Shown: positions 1 to 9,135 of the stretch, piece by piece
How positions within the stretch are numbered: the stretch's first letter is position 1
Layout of the letters: each line of letters opens with the position of its first letter
From: Nymphaea colorata
Lineage: Eukaryota; Streptophyta; Magnoliopsida; Nymphaeales; Nymphaeaceae
Reading direction: 5' to 3'
Length of the DNA stretch: 64,000 bases
NCBI RefSeq assembly: GCF_008831285.2
Contig: NC_045150.1
Location: 10,678,001 to 10,742,000 of the forward strand
Program-made: the position numbers and the translations under genes
Notes under the pieces: model-generated
The model's database searches: none
What the model was told of the DNA's origin: nothing
The model's input: only the letters and a program-made list of their open reading frames with translations

Positions 1-170
1 CATTGACATCCCTATGGCTGATGGCATATGACAAGCAAACCTGGGTGGCAGCTCCTATGGCAAGATCCACAATCCAAGTCCACTCCTCATTGAAAAGCTG
101 TGACCCTGCCGGCAGCTGCTCATACCAGCCCACATCTGGCTTATTCGCTGCTCTTTTTGGCCATTGATAT
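1..170 (-). other. Unidentified coding-like open frame at window edge
   Basis: On the minus strand a frame of about 55 codons stays open to the window edge and has protein-like composition. It begins after a stop near 175 and includes the segments WYEQLPAG, FNEEWTWIVDLAIGAA and, last, ISHRDVN. HRDVN resembles the HRDxK/N catalytic loop of receptor-like kinases, and the preceding hydrophobic stretch could be the helix before it, but this is only a resemblance. The overlapping 72-codon ORF in another frame has no recognisable domain. The downstream part lies outside the window, so neither the family nor the intactness can be judged. It is transcribed in the same direction as the LRR fragment at 955-1324, which would fit a broken LRR-type gene, but no link is demonstrated. 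Confidence 0.2.
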
Positions 171-519
171 GCTTAAGAAAGAGTCTATCAGCACCTCTTT
201 GCGATGCTAAGCTTGCCTGTTGCATTCCTTCCAATTGCAAATCCCATGCTAATTCATTTCTCCGGGGCTGCATCTTCGTCTTCTGATCTTTGAGTTGAGT
301 TGGACAATTTATGTGGAAATAGTAGGGATGTCAGCAGATCACATTCGAATCGGATATGCTGACATCTCTAGATATAGGGTGATTAGCAGCTCAGGTTTCC
401 TATGGAAGATGGTGGGAGTTAGGCTCTGGACTTGTATTAACAAAAAAATGATATTTACAGCAGCCAAAAATGGGGATGCATAGCGTGTAGACCATAGTGA
501 AAACTTAGCTACTGTGACC

Positions 520-695
520 CAGTGGCAGAGCTAAATTATTGCTAGTGTGGGCAATTGCCAACACCAACCCAAAAAAATAAACTATTTAGATACAAAAACT
601 TTATTAATTTTCAGTTTTTTACATATCAATGCTCCTTAAGGTTTGAATCTTACACTTGAAGTGCCCCTCAACCAGAAATTTCGGGCTCTATCACT
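520..695. mobile_element. hAT-like MITE (about 176 bp)
   Basis: The element starts CAGTGGCAGAGC and ends with the inverted counterpart GCTCTATCACTG, giving 10 of 12 matching terminal positions. The inside is AT-rich and non-coding. The 8-bp flanks (actgtgac and gctgcaac) are similar but not identical, as expected for a decayed 8-bp target duplication. The termini resemble those of the element at 16108-16301. Terminal CAG-GGCGGAGC repeats with 8-bp duplications are typical of plant hAT-derived MITEs; the superfamily assignment is an inference. Confidence 0.5.
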
Positions 696-954
696 GGCTG
701 CAACCATAAAGACATGTAATGAGATTTTAGGAAATGAAGAGTGGACATGTACCCCTTGGCTCATGTGGGGCTTCCCATAGCTTTAACTTGCTAAATTCAT
801 CAAACAAAATAAGAAAAATGGTCAAAAATTTTGCGTTTCCCCTGTTTGGGAGAGCAGAATGAGTATTAGAAGTCATTTTTTACAATAAAGTCCCCATAGA
901 GTCCAAGTCTGCTTTTGGTGCCTTGGAAAAGGTGCCCACATTATGCATCAATTT

Positions 955-1324
955 TCATATCGGTGCCTTCCTTTTGCAGCACAGGGAGTTGACACAATGG
1001 GGATTCAAAGCGGAAACTAGCAGTATACCCACCCCCACCCGCCTAATGCACCAACCCCCTTGGTGATGCAGTTCCCCTTTGTTGAGGTACAATGTCTCCA
1101 GTTGGGAGAGACCCCAAAAGCACTGGGGCACCCTTCCCAATTTGACCTCATCAACATTTGTGTCGCTCAAAGACAGAGACTTGAGGGAGGGTAGAAATGT
1201 TGATACCTCCGATGGCAATGGTGATGGAAGTAGTACTGCTGAGTCTGGATCCAACCTTAACTCAATGAGGTTAGGCAGTTGCTCAAGGAATTTCCATCCC
1301 AATCTTGCACTTAGGCAACAACAC
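955..1324 (-). pseudogene. Leucine-rich-repeat fragment of an NLR- or RLK-type protein
   Basis: The minus-strand frame is open from the assembly gap to a stop at 955. It contains canonical plant LRR spacing: LEQLPNLIELRL, then FLPSLKSLSLSDTNVDEV, then FWGLSQLETLYLNKGELHHQG. The pattern LPxLxxLxLxxT followed by LxxLxxLYLxxG is that of cytoplasmic plant LRRs found at the C-terminal side of NB-LRR immune receptors. After about residue 90 the similarity stops and the reading continues into unrelated residues. No NB-ARC or kinase motif is next to it. The 5' part is lost in the gap or was displaced by the adjacent retroelement, so this is a partial gene or relic. Intact LRR proteins are many times longer. 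Confidence 0.55.
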
Positions 1325-1424
1325 NNNNNNNNNNNNNNNNNNNNNNNNNNNNNNNNNNNNNNNNNNNNNNNNNNNNNNNNNNNNNNNNNNNNNNNNNNNN
1401 NNNNNNNNNNNNNNNNNNNNNNNN
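1325..1424. other. Assembly gap (100 N)
   Basis: A run of exactly 100 N, the usual placeholder for a gap of unknown size. It lies between the LRR fragment and the left LTR of the gypsy element, so the left LTR end, its target duplication and the upstream LRR exon cannot be read. Confidence 0.99.
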
Positions 1425-2176
1425 AGATGAAGATAAAAAAAAAGAATGAGACGGATGATGATCATACCCTAATGAGAGATGACCTAAGGAAGATAAACAC
1501 CTTCACTTGAAAATCCCTTTGAGTGAATCTCCAAGATGATGCTCCAATAGGGTTGTAGCTTGCTCCAATTGGAGAGGGAAATGGACAGAGGAAGAAGGAG
1601 AGAGAGAGAGCTCAAGAGAAACTCTAAGTCTTCAAGTGAGAATACACTAGAGTTTCTCCAAAGACCAATCTTGCCCAGGAGGGGGATATGGGGGCTATTT
1701 ATAGAGGATTTTGGAGCCAAAACCCAAATTTGAATTTTTTGACCTAAAAAGACTAAATCACCCTCCAAAAAGAGATTTTTTGGTCAAAATGAAGGACAAA
1801 TGGTTCTTGTCCACCCAAAAGACTAAATTAGCTTCTAAAAGGAGGTTTTTTTGTCAAAAGGAAGGGCAAATGAGTCTTGTCCACCCAAAAAGACTAAAGT
1901 TACCTCTAAAAGGAGGCTTTTTGGTCAAAAGGAAGGGCAAATTGGTCTTAAATGATCGATTTGGATCTGAACTTGGGTTTTGGATATGAAAGTAGTATTT
2001 TGGATTTAATTTGGATCTGAAAATAGTATTTTGGATTTAATTTAGATCTGAAAGTTGTATTTTGGATTTAATTTGGATCTAAGAGTTGTATTTTGGATTT
2101 GAATCTTGTGCCTAAATTTGAATTTCGCACTTGGATAAAACATCATAGTCCTTTAGAAAAATTTGGGGTGATTACA
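1425..2176 (-). repeat. 3' LTR of the Tat-like element (left copy)
   Basis: Matches 7167-7935 along its length with scattered substitutions and small indels. It ends on the plus strand with gattaca, i.e. it starts TGTAATC in element orientation. The left end is cut by the gap. On the minus strand CCTCTATAAATAGCC (around 1690-1706) is a plausible TATA region. The LTR contains two internal repeat families: about 70-bp units rich in GACTAAA and GGTCAAAAG (1742-1950) and about 35-bp units built on TTTGGATTTAATTTGGATCT (1958-2105). Confidence 0.85.
1742..2105. repeat. Two nested tandem repeats inside the left LTR
   Basis: From 1742 to about 1950 three imperfect units of roughly 70 bp each carry AAAAAGACTAAA, then CTCTAAAAGGAGG, then GGTCAAAAGGAAGGGCAAA. 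From about 1958 to 2105 four units of roughly 35 bp repeat TTTGGATTTAATTTGGATCT followed by GAAAGTTGTA. Both families recur in the same order in the right LTR (about 7500-7700 and 7715-7865), so they predate the insertion. They account for the lysine/phenylalanine-rich ORFs called on the plus strand, which are not genes. Confidence 0.8.
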
Positions 2177-2192
2177 GATGCCCGTCTTTGTT
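2177..2192 (-). other. Probable polypurine tract of the Tat-like element
   Basis: Directly inside the left LTR the minus strand reads AACAAAGACGGGCATC and then the LTR start TGTAATC. It is purine-rich and in the right place to prime plus-strand DNA synthesis, although interrupted by pyrimidines. Confidence 0.45.
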
Positions 2193-2269
2193 AATAAGCC
2201 GGTGTTAGCCGTGCTTATTACAAAGATAAACGCCACAAATTTTTCAAACAAGACATTTTCATAGAGATG

Positions 2270-2525
2270 TTTTAGGCATTACCCCTTACCTGAATGGGTT
2301 ATTTGAGCTTAAATTGCTGGTTTAACCCTTACCTGCATGGGTTTGCCGATTTCAAATTCAGGTTTAACCCCCCTGAATAGGTTGCCTTGACTTGCATCAC
2401 AAGTTGAACCCTTTAACTGTGTGGGTTGCTTTGGCTTGTAGCACAGGTTTAACCCCTTTGCCTGCATGGGTTGCCCTCATGTTGCAGGTTTAACCTTTTA
2501 CCTGCACGGGTTGCTCTCAAGCACT
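2270..2525. repeat. Short tandem repeat in the 3' untranslated region of the Tat-like element
   Basis: About six imperfect units of 38-47 bp, each with a version of GGTTTAACCCC, TACCTGCATGGGTTGCC and then a TGCA/GCAC segment. They lie between the integrase remnant and the polypurine tract. No open frame is maintained across them. Confidence 0.75.
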
Positions 2526-2586
2526 GAGCGATAATAATAATAAAAAAATACCGCAATGTAATTGTCATGTTTAAGACTGGGAAGAA

Positions 2587-3944
2587 TCAAGATTGAATAG
2601 TCGATGTGGAAACACAAATGTTTGACATTGGTTGGAAAATAATACAAGAGAAGTTGACATAAAATTTCTTGAGGTGAAGGACATTAATAGGATCGGCAAG
2701 TTCCACCCCATCAGCATCAATTAGTCGGTATGAATTGTGGGGTAAAGCTTCCTTAATGACATATGGGCCTTCCCAATTTGTTGCCACTTGCCTCGTGGTC
2801 GCCCTATCAGGTACACTGCAGATCATAGGACCGAATCATTCACTTTGAACTGTCTCTCGATAACTGACTTGGCAAATTATCTGGCTACCCTTTGGCGATA
2901 AGCATCAGCATGTTCAGCCGCTTTTAGCCTCTTTTTATCTAGCAAATCGAGCTGCATTAGCCTTTTCTGCTGATATTGAGTAAGAGGGAGCTCTATGAGA
3001 GAAGCGAACTTCAAAGCAGGTTTCAACACATGTAATGGTAGAACCACTTCTGTTCCATAGACTAGATCTGCTGGAGTGGCATTTGTTGGTGTTCTCATAG
3101 TGGTGCGATATGCCCATAGAGCGTTGTGCATCTTTTCATGCCAATCTCTTCCAGTTTCTACTGTCCGTTCCAAGATGCGGATCAGGATCTTGTTGGCAGC
3201 CTCTGCTTGTCCATTGCCTTGGGGATAATAAGGAGATGAAAAATGATGCGTGATGTGGTACTTGCTACACAATTGCCTCATCTTTTCATTCTTGAAATGA
3301 GTTCTGTTGTCTGATACTATATCATGAGGGACTCTAAATCTGCAAAAAAGATTTTTGTGAATGAAAGACACTACATGACGTCCTTCCACTGTTCTGAGTG
3401 TGACGACTTCTACGCACTTGGTAAAATAATCCGTTGCAGCAAGAAAATACTTATGGCCGTTAGAAGCTGTAGGGGATATCGGTCCGACTATGCCAAAGGC
3501 CTACACTGAAAATGGCCAAGGAGATGTCACAGAATGCAAGTGAGAGGCTGGGGCATGAATCACTGGAGCATGCAGTTGGCATTCTTTGCATCTTTTGACA
3601 AATTGGTGACAATCTTTTTGCATGGTAGACCAATAATACCCTGCTCGAATTATTTGTTTGGTGAGGGTTTGGTAACCAACATGGCCTCCACAATCTCCTC
3701 GATGTGATTCTTCGATTACTTCCTTTGCCTCATCATCATCAAGGCACCGAGAGTATTCAGTGCTAAATCCACGTCTGTATAATACCCCTGCTAAGATAAA
3801 GTACCTCGCTGACAAACGTTGTATTGCTTTTTGTTCATTTTTAGGCATTTCAGCCGGGAATTCTCCGCTTTCAATGTACCTTTTGATGTCTAGGTACCAA
3901 GGCGTATTCCCCCTCGGATATGATGAACATGGCCATCGTTTCAA
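2587..3944 (-). pseudogene. Integrase of the Tat-like gypsy element (broken)
   Basis: Would insert retroelement cDNA into the host chromosome. The HHCC zinc-binding region is recognisable (SHRGDCGGHVG ... CKECQLH), followed by the core: TDYFTKCVE, VPHDIVSDN, YYPQGNGQAEAANK, LWAYRTTMRTPTNATP and LVYGTEVVLP. The two longest open pieces (3501-3944 and 2877-3389) are in the same frame and are separated by one in-frame TAG at 3501-3503. Just after the stop the sequence reads AFGIVGP where the family has an Asp before IVGP, so the first catalytic Asp appears replaced by Gly. DNRTHF replaces the usual DNGTQF. The Glu of GQAEAAN is kept. After 2877 the C-terminal part (2587-2826) continues in another frame. 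It is unlikely to be active. Confidence 0.8.
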
Positions 3945-4016
3945 AAGTAGGGTGTTCTAATCTTCCGATCTCAAAAGAACGGATTGCTTCATTGGTTCGA
4001 AAAGAGATGATCGATC

Positions 4017-4536
4017 CTAACTTGCGAGGCCATCCGCAATAGGTTTACCTTCTCTCTTTACGTGAGCCAATTGTACTTCTTCGAATTGACAGATTAAGGA
4101 GGTAGCAATTTCATGATATGACACCAACTTTTCATCTTTGACTTGCCATTCTCCATTCACTTGGTTTATAATAAGCTGAGAGTCGCTGAAGGCATGCACT
4201 CTTTTCACTTGAAAACTCAATAAAGAAGAAGTCCTTGTATGAGGGCTTCATATTCTCCATGTTATGGGTACATGAAAAATCAAGTTTCAAAGAGTACGGG
4301 ATCATTTCGCTTTCTGGAGTGATGAGTAAGATGCCTATGCCTGCTCCCATCACATTTCTGGACCCATCAAAATACATCTTCCATGTCGGAACCGTTTCCA
4401 ATCTTAGTACATGTTCATATGGAAACTCATCATTTGTTTTGATTTCTTCGTACTGAGGGAAGTTAGCTAACCGATCCGCAATTGCTTGTCCTTTGATTGA
4501 CTTTTGAGACACATATTCATGATCATATTGCATCAA
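4017..4536 (-). pseudogene. Archaeal-type RNase H domain of the Tat-like element (frameshifted)
   Basis: The second, additional RNase H of Tat-group elements, usually placed between the ordinary RNase H and integrase, as here. The frame 4132-4536 carries MYFDGSRNVMGAGIGILL, which contains the first catalytic Asp. Around 4250 the match to the NxEYEALIQG motif moves into another frame, so a one-base shift is inferred. The third frame piece (4017-4220) carries HAFSDSQLIINQVNGEW, with the last catalytic Asp, and HVKREGKPIADGLA. All three parts of the fold are therefore visible but not in one frame. Confidence 0.75.
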
Positions 4537-4576
4537 CAGAACTTGCCATTTGGCATCCGTAGGAATGGTTCAAGTC

Positions 4577-4867
4577 TTAATTTAGTTTGGAGAGTATCTT
4601 GACCTCACAAGCTAATAAATAATGTCTCAACTTCTGACACATCCAAACCAATGCCATACAAGTTTTCTCTATTGGAGAGTACTTCTTTTTGTACTGAACA
4701 AAAGTCTTGCTAATGTAATAGATTGCATGTTCGATGCGACTTCCTTCCTCATATTGTGCCAAAAAGCCGCCACATGCTGACTCATTCACTGTGATGTAAA
4801 GCAGCAATGGTCTACCCAACGTTGGTGGTTTTAGAATTGGTGGATTTAGAAGGTATTTCTTGATCAT
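4577..4867 (-). pseudogene. RNase H domain of the Tat-like gypsy element
   Basis: Would degrade the RNA strand of the RNA-DNA hybrid during reverse transcription. The frame reads LLLYITVNESACGGFLAQ, IEHAIYYISKTFV, KYSPIEKTCMALVW and KLRHYLLACEV, which line up with gypsy RNase H of the Tat type, where the first acidic site is often divergent. It follows RT at the expected distance but in a different frame (between 4946 and 4867), so at least one frameshift separates them. Confidence 0.75.
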
Positions 4868-4945
4868 TTCAAATGACAGTTGGCATTCAAAACCTCATTC
4901 AAACTTGACACCTTTTTTTCAGCAGCTGGTTGAATGGCTCGCATC

Positions 4946-5976
4946 TCATGGCCAGATTGAAATAAATCGTCTGATGGATTGGGTTCGTCCTTGCAAGCTT
5001 CGCAACTCCTTGATATTGGTAGGTGGTGGCATATCGATTATTGCCTTAGCTTTGGTAAGATCCATTTCAATTCCCTTCTTACTGACCATGAAACCCAACA
5101 GTTTGCCTGACTCAACCCCAAACACACATTTTTTGGGATTCAGGCGAAGCTTGTACTGTAAAAGCCTCTCGAATACTTGGGCAAGAGTTTCAATATGATC
5201 TTCTCTTGTCTTGAATTTGATCAATATGTCATCGATATATGCATCCATGATTTTAGGCATCTGGTCATGGAAGATGGCAGCCATGGCTCTTTGATAGGTT
5301 GCCCCAGCATTCTTCAACCCAAATGGCATTACCGTGTAACAAAAAGTGCCCAGGGTGTAGTAAAAGCGGTCTTAGGTTGATCTTTGACTGCTAATTTGAT
5401 CTGATTATATCCCAAATATCCATCTATAAAAGAAAACATTGCATGACCTGTAGTACTGTCTACCAACAGATCAATGTTTGGAAGAGGATAATCATCCTTC
5501 GGTGTGGCTTTGTTCAAGTCTCAAAAGTCAATGCACAACCTGACTTTACCATTTTTCTTAGGGACCACCACGATGTTCGCCAACCATTCGGGGTAATCAA
5601 TGGCACGAATGAATTTTGCCTTTAGAAAGTCCTCTAATCCTTCTTTTACATGGCCTTCTAGTCTAGGGTCAAGCTTGCGCAATTTTTGCTTAATCGGCTT
5701 GCAGTTAGGATTTAAGGGCAAACGATGTTCGACCAACTGGGGGTCTAAGCCTGGCATATCTTCATAAGTCCAAGCAAAAGCTTCTTGGTTACTTATAAGA
5801 AAGTCCACCAATCTTTTCTTCTCATCCACTGACAAACTGGTGCCAATTTGAAGAATTTTAGGATCTTCACTGGTTCCAATTTCAATTTCTTCAATTGGAT
5901 CATTAACCAAGGATGAGGGATGTTTTTGTTTTTGAATCTGAGTGAATTCTGGTAATTCTGACTCGAGAATTGTCAT
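4946..5976 (-). pseudogene. Reverse transcriptase of the Tat-like gypsy element
   Basis: RNA-dependent DNA polymerase core. In order: FAWTYEDMPGLDP, HRLPLNPNCKPIKQ, WLANIVVVPKKNGK and RLCIDF, then DLNKATPKDDYPLPNID, FIDGYLGYNQI, MPFGLKNAGATYQ, AYIDDILIK (the YxDD active site) and LGFMVSKKGIE. An in-frame TGA at 5521-5523 stands where Arg follows CIDF. A one-base deletion near 5335-5345 separates the pieces ending at 5329 and starting at 5329. Otherwise the whole palm and fingers are readable, so decay is light compared with the chromovirus at 30-35 kb. The residue choice and the following double RNase H point to the Tat lineage. Confidence 0.85.
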
Positions 5977-6239
5977 AGAATCCCTTTCACCGACTACTTG
6001 TTCGATAATGCTTTTCGGTAGGACTTCCGCGGAAAAAGAATAAACTGAGACATATTGAGTTCTGACATCCTGTAAAGAGGATAAAGGAAAGAGTTGAACG
6101 AAATTAAAATTGACAACAAAAGATTACTTGCATTGCATATAAAAAAATTCTTAGTTCATAGAATGGGTCCCCTCATGAGACAAGACAAAAAGATGTTTAA
6201 AAATTACAAAATTCATGGAGGATTTGAAATAAAAGTGAA

Positions 6240-6450
6240 TACTATTAGCCCCCAAGATCTTCTTCAAATTCCTTCATGATATCCCAGTCCTCTCGTGTTC
6301 ATCTATAAAGGGATGCCAATCGGCTGCAAGATGTCATCTTCATTTTTTCCGAGGCCAGTGAATGGACGGTAGCCGCCTTTCAGAAGCAATTGAAAACCCT
6401 TAGGGTCTTTCATGAAGTGAACATACAATGGGTGTTCTCAGTAACTTGCA
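6240..6450 (-). pseudogene. G-patch-like remnant upstream of RT
   Basis: On the minus strand from about 6412 the frame reads MKDPKGFQLLLKGGY, then FTGLGKNEDDILQPIG, and after one stop NTRGLGYHEG. The glycine spacing (GxxxxxGLGxxxxxI..PI...RGLGY) is that of the G-patch-like segment seen in polyproteins of plant Tat-type gypsy elements just before RT. It has no known catalytic role and may bind RNA. Its presence supports the lineage and shows that only sequence 5' of it (gag, protease) is missing. The stretch between it and RT (5977-6240) has no other recognisable domain. Confidence 0.5.
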
Positions 6451-6499
6451 CGATTGCTTGAAATAGTATAAGCATTCCTGATGGTTCCCCTATCTCCAT

Positions 6500-7166
6500 G
6501 TTCTGCATCCATTGGCCATGGGGAGATGAAGATGAGGAGAAAATATAGAAAGAAAAACAATACTATATTTAATAAAGGAGAGCATGATTCAATCATGAAA
6601 TGAAAGATCCTCTCATCTTTTCATGCTCCCAATGCACTTGAGCATAGCCTCTTGTCTCTAAAAAGAGATTGAGTGCTATCTCCTTTGGTCATGAGAAGAT
6701 GAAGATGAGAAAAGAAAATAACAAGAACAAGTCTATATTGAAGAAAATAAATAATAATAACAACAAGAATATATTCATGAAGGTAAAGAAGAACAACAAC
6801 AAAAATACTTGAAAAGAGCATGATTTAATCATAAAATAAAATATCATCTCATCTTCTCATGCTCCCGGTGCACTTGAGCATAGCATCTTGTCTCTAAAAA
6901 GAGGTTGAGTGCTATCTCCTTTTGCCATAGGGAGATGAAGATGAGAAGAGAAAATGAAAACAATCAACAAGTCTATGTTCAAGAAAAAAGAATAGCATAA
7001 TAATAAGAACATGTTAATGAAAAATAACAACAATAAGGATAGTTGAAAGAAGCATGATTTAATCATAAAATAAAATATCATCTCATCTTCTCATGCTCCC
7101 GGTGCACTTGAGCATAGCCTCTTGTTTCTAAAAAGAGGTTGAGTGCTATCTCCTTTGGCTATGGGG
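6500..7166. repeat. About 235-bp tandem repeats next to the 5' LTR
   Basis: The anchor GCACTTGAGCATAGC recurs at about 6634, 6870 and 7104, and GAGATGAAGATGAG recurs at about 6533, 6695, 6932 and 7167. This gives units of 235 bp, with the first one shortened to about 162 bp. The last anchor coincides with the start of LTR homology, so either the LTR originally included these units or the LTR edge overlaps the array. No stable frame is present. The repeats occupy the place where gag would be expected. No clear primer-binding site was seen. Confidence 0.75.
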
Positions 7167-7935
7167 AGATGAAGATAAGAAAAAAAAAGAAATGAGAGGG
7201 ATGATGATTACATACCTCTAATGAGAGATGACCTAAGGAAGATAAACACCTTTACTTGGAAATCCCCTTTGAGTGAAACTCCAAGATGATGCCTCCAAGA
7301 GGGTTGTAGCTTGCTCCAAGTTGGAGAGGGAAATGGAGAGAGGAAGAGGGAGAGAGAGAGAGCTCAAGAGAAACTCTAAGTCTTCAAGTGAGAATACATT
7401 AGAGTTTCTCCCGAAGACCAATCTTGCCCAAGAGGGGGGGATATGGGGGCTATTTATAGAGGATTTTGGAGCCAAAACCCAAAATTTGAATTTTTTGACC
7501 TTAAAAGACTAAAATCACCTTCCAAAAGGAGATTTTTTGGTCAAAAGAAAGGGCAAATGGGTCTTGTCTACCCAAAAAGACTAAAATTACCCTCTAAAAG
7601 GGGTTTTTTTTGTCAAAAGGTAGGGCAAATGAGTCTTGTCACCCAAAAAGACTAAAGTTACCCTCTAAAAGAAGACTTTTTGGTTAAAAGAAAGGGCAAA
7701 TTGGTCTTAAATGATCGATTTGGATATGAACTTGGGTTTTGGATCTCAAAGTAGTATTTTGTATTTAATTTGGATCTGAAAATAGTATTTTGGATTTAAT
7801 TTGGATCTGAAAGTTGTATTTTGGATTTAATTTGGATCTAAGAGTTGTATTTTGGATTTGAATCTTGAGCCTAAATTTGAATTTCGCACTTGGATAAAAC
7901 ATCATAGTCCTTTAGAAAAATTTGGGGTGATTACA
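7167..7935 (-). repeat. 5' LTR of the Tat-like element (right copy)
   Basis: Second copy of the LTR described at 1425-2176, with the same internal repeats, the same TATA-like CTATAAATAGCC on the minus strand (around 7450) and the same terminal gattaca on the plus strand. The two copies differ by scattered substitutions and short indels, so the insertion is not very recent. Confidence 0.85.
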
Positions 7936-9135
7936 GTTACCCATCATTTAGAGAGAGAGAGAGAGAGAGAAAGAGAGATCTTTTTACTTATATTTAGTAA
8001 TAATTTTGTTACCAATTTCCCAAACGCACCCAATCTGAGCAAGAACAGCTATAGTACTTGTAGGTAAATCTTCAATAGCACACTAGCCAGGAAAGTGGAA
8101 AGGCCCTAGAGAAATGTATGTGATGATACTCGAACACTTGTTGGAGATCCATATATTTACTCGACTCAGTTATCTTATATAGTTATGAACCTAAGTCTGG
8201 ATGCAAGAGTGAAATCCTGAGATATTCACACCATTTTACGAGGTGCAGGATTAACCCCCATCTTGCTCGGGTGCAAAACCCAACCAGTTCCAACCCAGTT
8301 AGGTTTGACTCAGAAAGCTCGACAGAGCCCCACTCTATCTTCATCTGTTTCATCCTTTTCTGCTACTGTTATTCCACTTATATTCTAACAAGTATGATGA
8401 TGATCTTAAGAAGATTCAATTTACAGATATTTTCCTTTCTCATCCATCAAATTAACTATAAATAAAGCATAGTTAATAGATGCTAGAATGTTTTGGATTC
8501 AATTGTGAAACTTATTGTTTAGGTTGTGAACCGCTATACTGCTGTTCTGAACAGCTCATGCTGGCACTCGTTTTTCGGCGTAGTTAAGAGGTTGACCTGG
8601 CAGCCAAAAGAACAACTTTATTGCTATTCAGTTATCGCGTATATGCGGAGTTTGATAACTGTTGGATATGCGTAAGCAAATGGCCCTAACTGTTTTGAGC
8701 TTGTTGATTCAGACGTTAACAATCCAACCATTATAGAGCCATTGGACGACATTATCCTTGTCACAGGTGTTCGAGAAATCAAGGTTTCAGTCCGCAATAG
8801 GCAGCAAATGAAGCAGCTATTCGCTGAATTTCCTCATGTAACATAAGCATCATTGATCTGAATTCTTCCACTGCTCCCTTCCTGTTTCAGAACTTCATCT
8901 TGGAAATTGTAATGTTTGCTTTTCCTGCATCATGCAGGTGCTCGCTCGACAATGATGAACGAGAACTTCCACTGGTTTACGTAGACGAGAGATTTCAATT
9001 AATAAAGCATATATGAGCATATTTCATCCATTACAAATCTATTGCGAATATAAATAGCCGAAATATCGATATACATAGATTTCTGAACATATCTAGACAG
9101 GGTCTTGGTGTGAAGAACGAAATCAAGGAGATTAT
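7936..9135. repeat. Duplicated block C, copy 1
   Basis: Similar over its length to 23710-25223 and, more distantly, to 14425-15980. Shared markers include TTACCCATCATTTAGAGAG, TTCAATAGCACACTAGCC/TTCAATGCCACAGTAGCC, GGAGATCCATATATTTA, CCAGTTAGG.TTGACTCAGA and ATGAGCATATTTCATCC. A conserved coding-like patch around 8690-8790 reads NCFELVDSDVNNPT and continues in one frame for about 30 codons before degenerating. The paralogues keep ELVDSDFNRPSF (15550) and EFVDSDVKDPN (24810). The protein is not recognised. A GA microsatellite lies at 7949-7978. The left end abuts the gypsy element. Confidence 0.7.

Larger units (their letters stand above)
1425..7935 (-). mobile_element. Tat-like Ty3/gypsy LTR retrotransposon lacking gag
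   Basis: Two direct repeats (1425-2176 and 7167-7935) bracket minus-strand pol sequence in the order RT, RNase H, archaeal-type RNase H, integrase, which is gypsy order. The second RNase H with a YFDGS motif, and a G-patch-like remnant before RT, are features of the plant Tat/Ogre group. LTRs in element orientation begin TGTAATCACCCC. No gag, zinc knuckle or protease is visible: the space between the 5' LTR and the G-patch remnant holds only 235-bp tandem repeats. The element lies next to a duplicated host block. At the right junction 5 bp GTTAC follows the LTR, and the uninterrupted paralogue at 23710 contains gttaccc, so GTTAC is the likely target site. The left copy is hidden by the gap. 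Confidence 0.85.

Noticed and set aside
1711-1989. Lys/Phe-rich 92-codon ORF in the LTR
   Set aside because: Created by the 70-bp LTR subrepeats; antisense to the element.
6094-6279. 61-codon plus-strand ORF
   Set aside because: Antisense to the gypsy polyprotein linker, with no motif.
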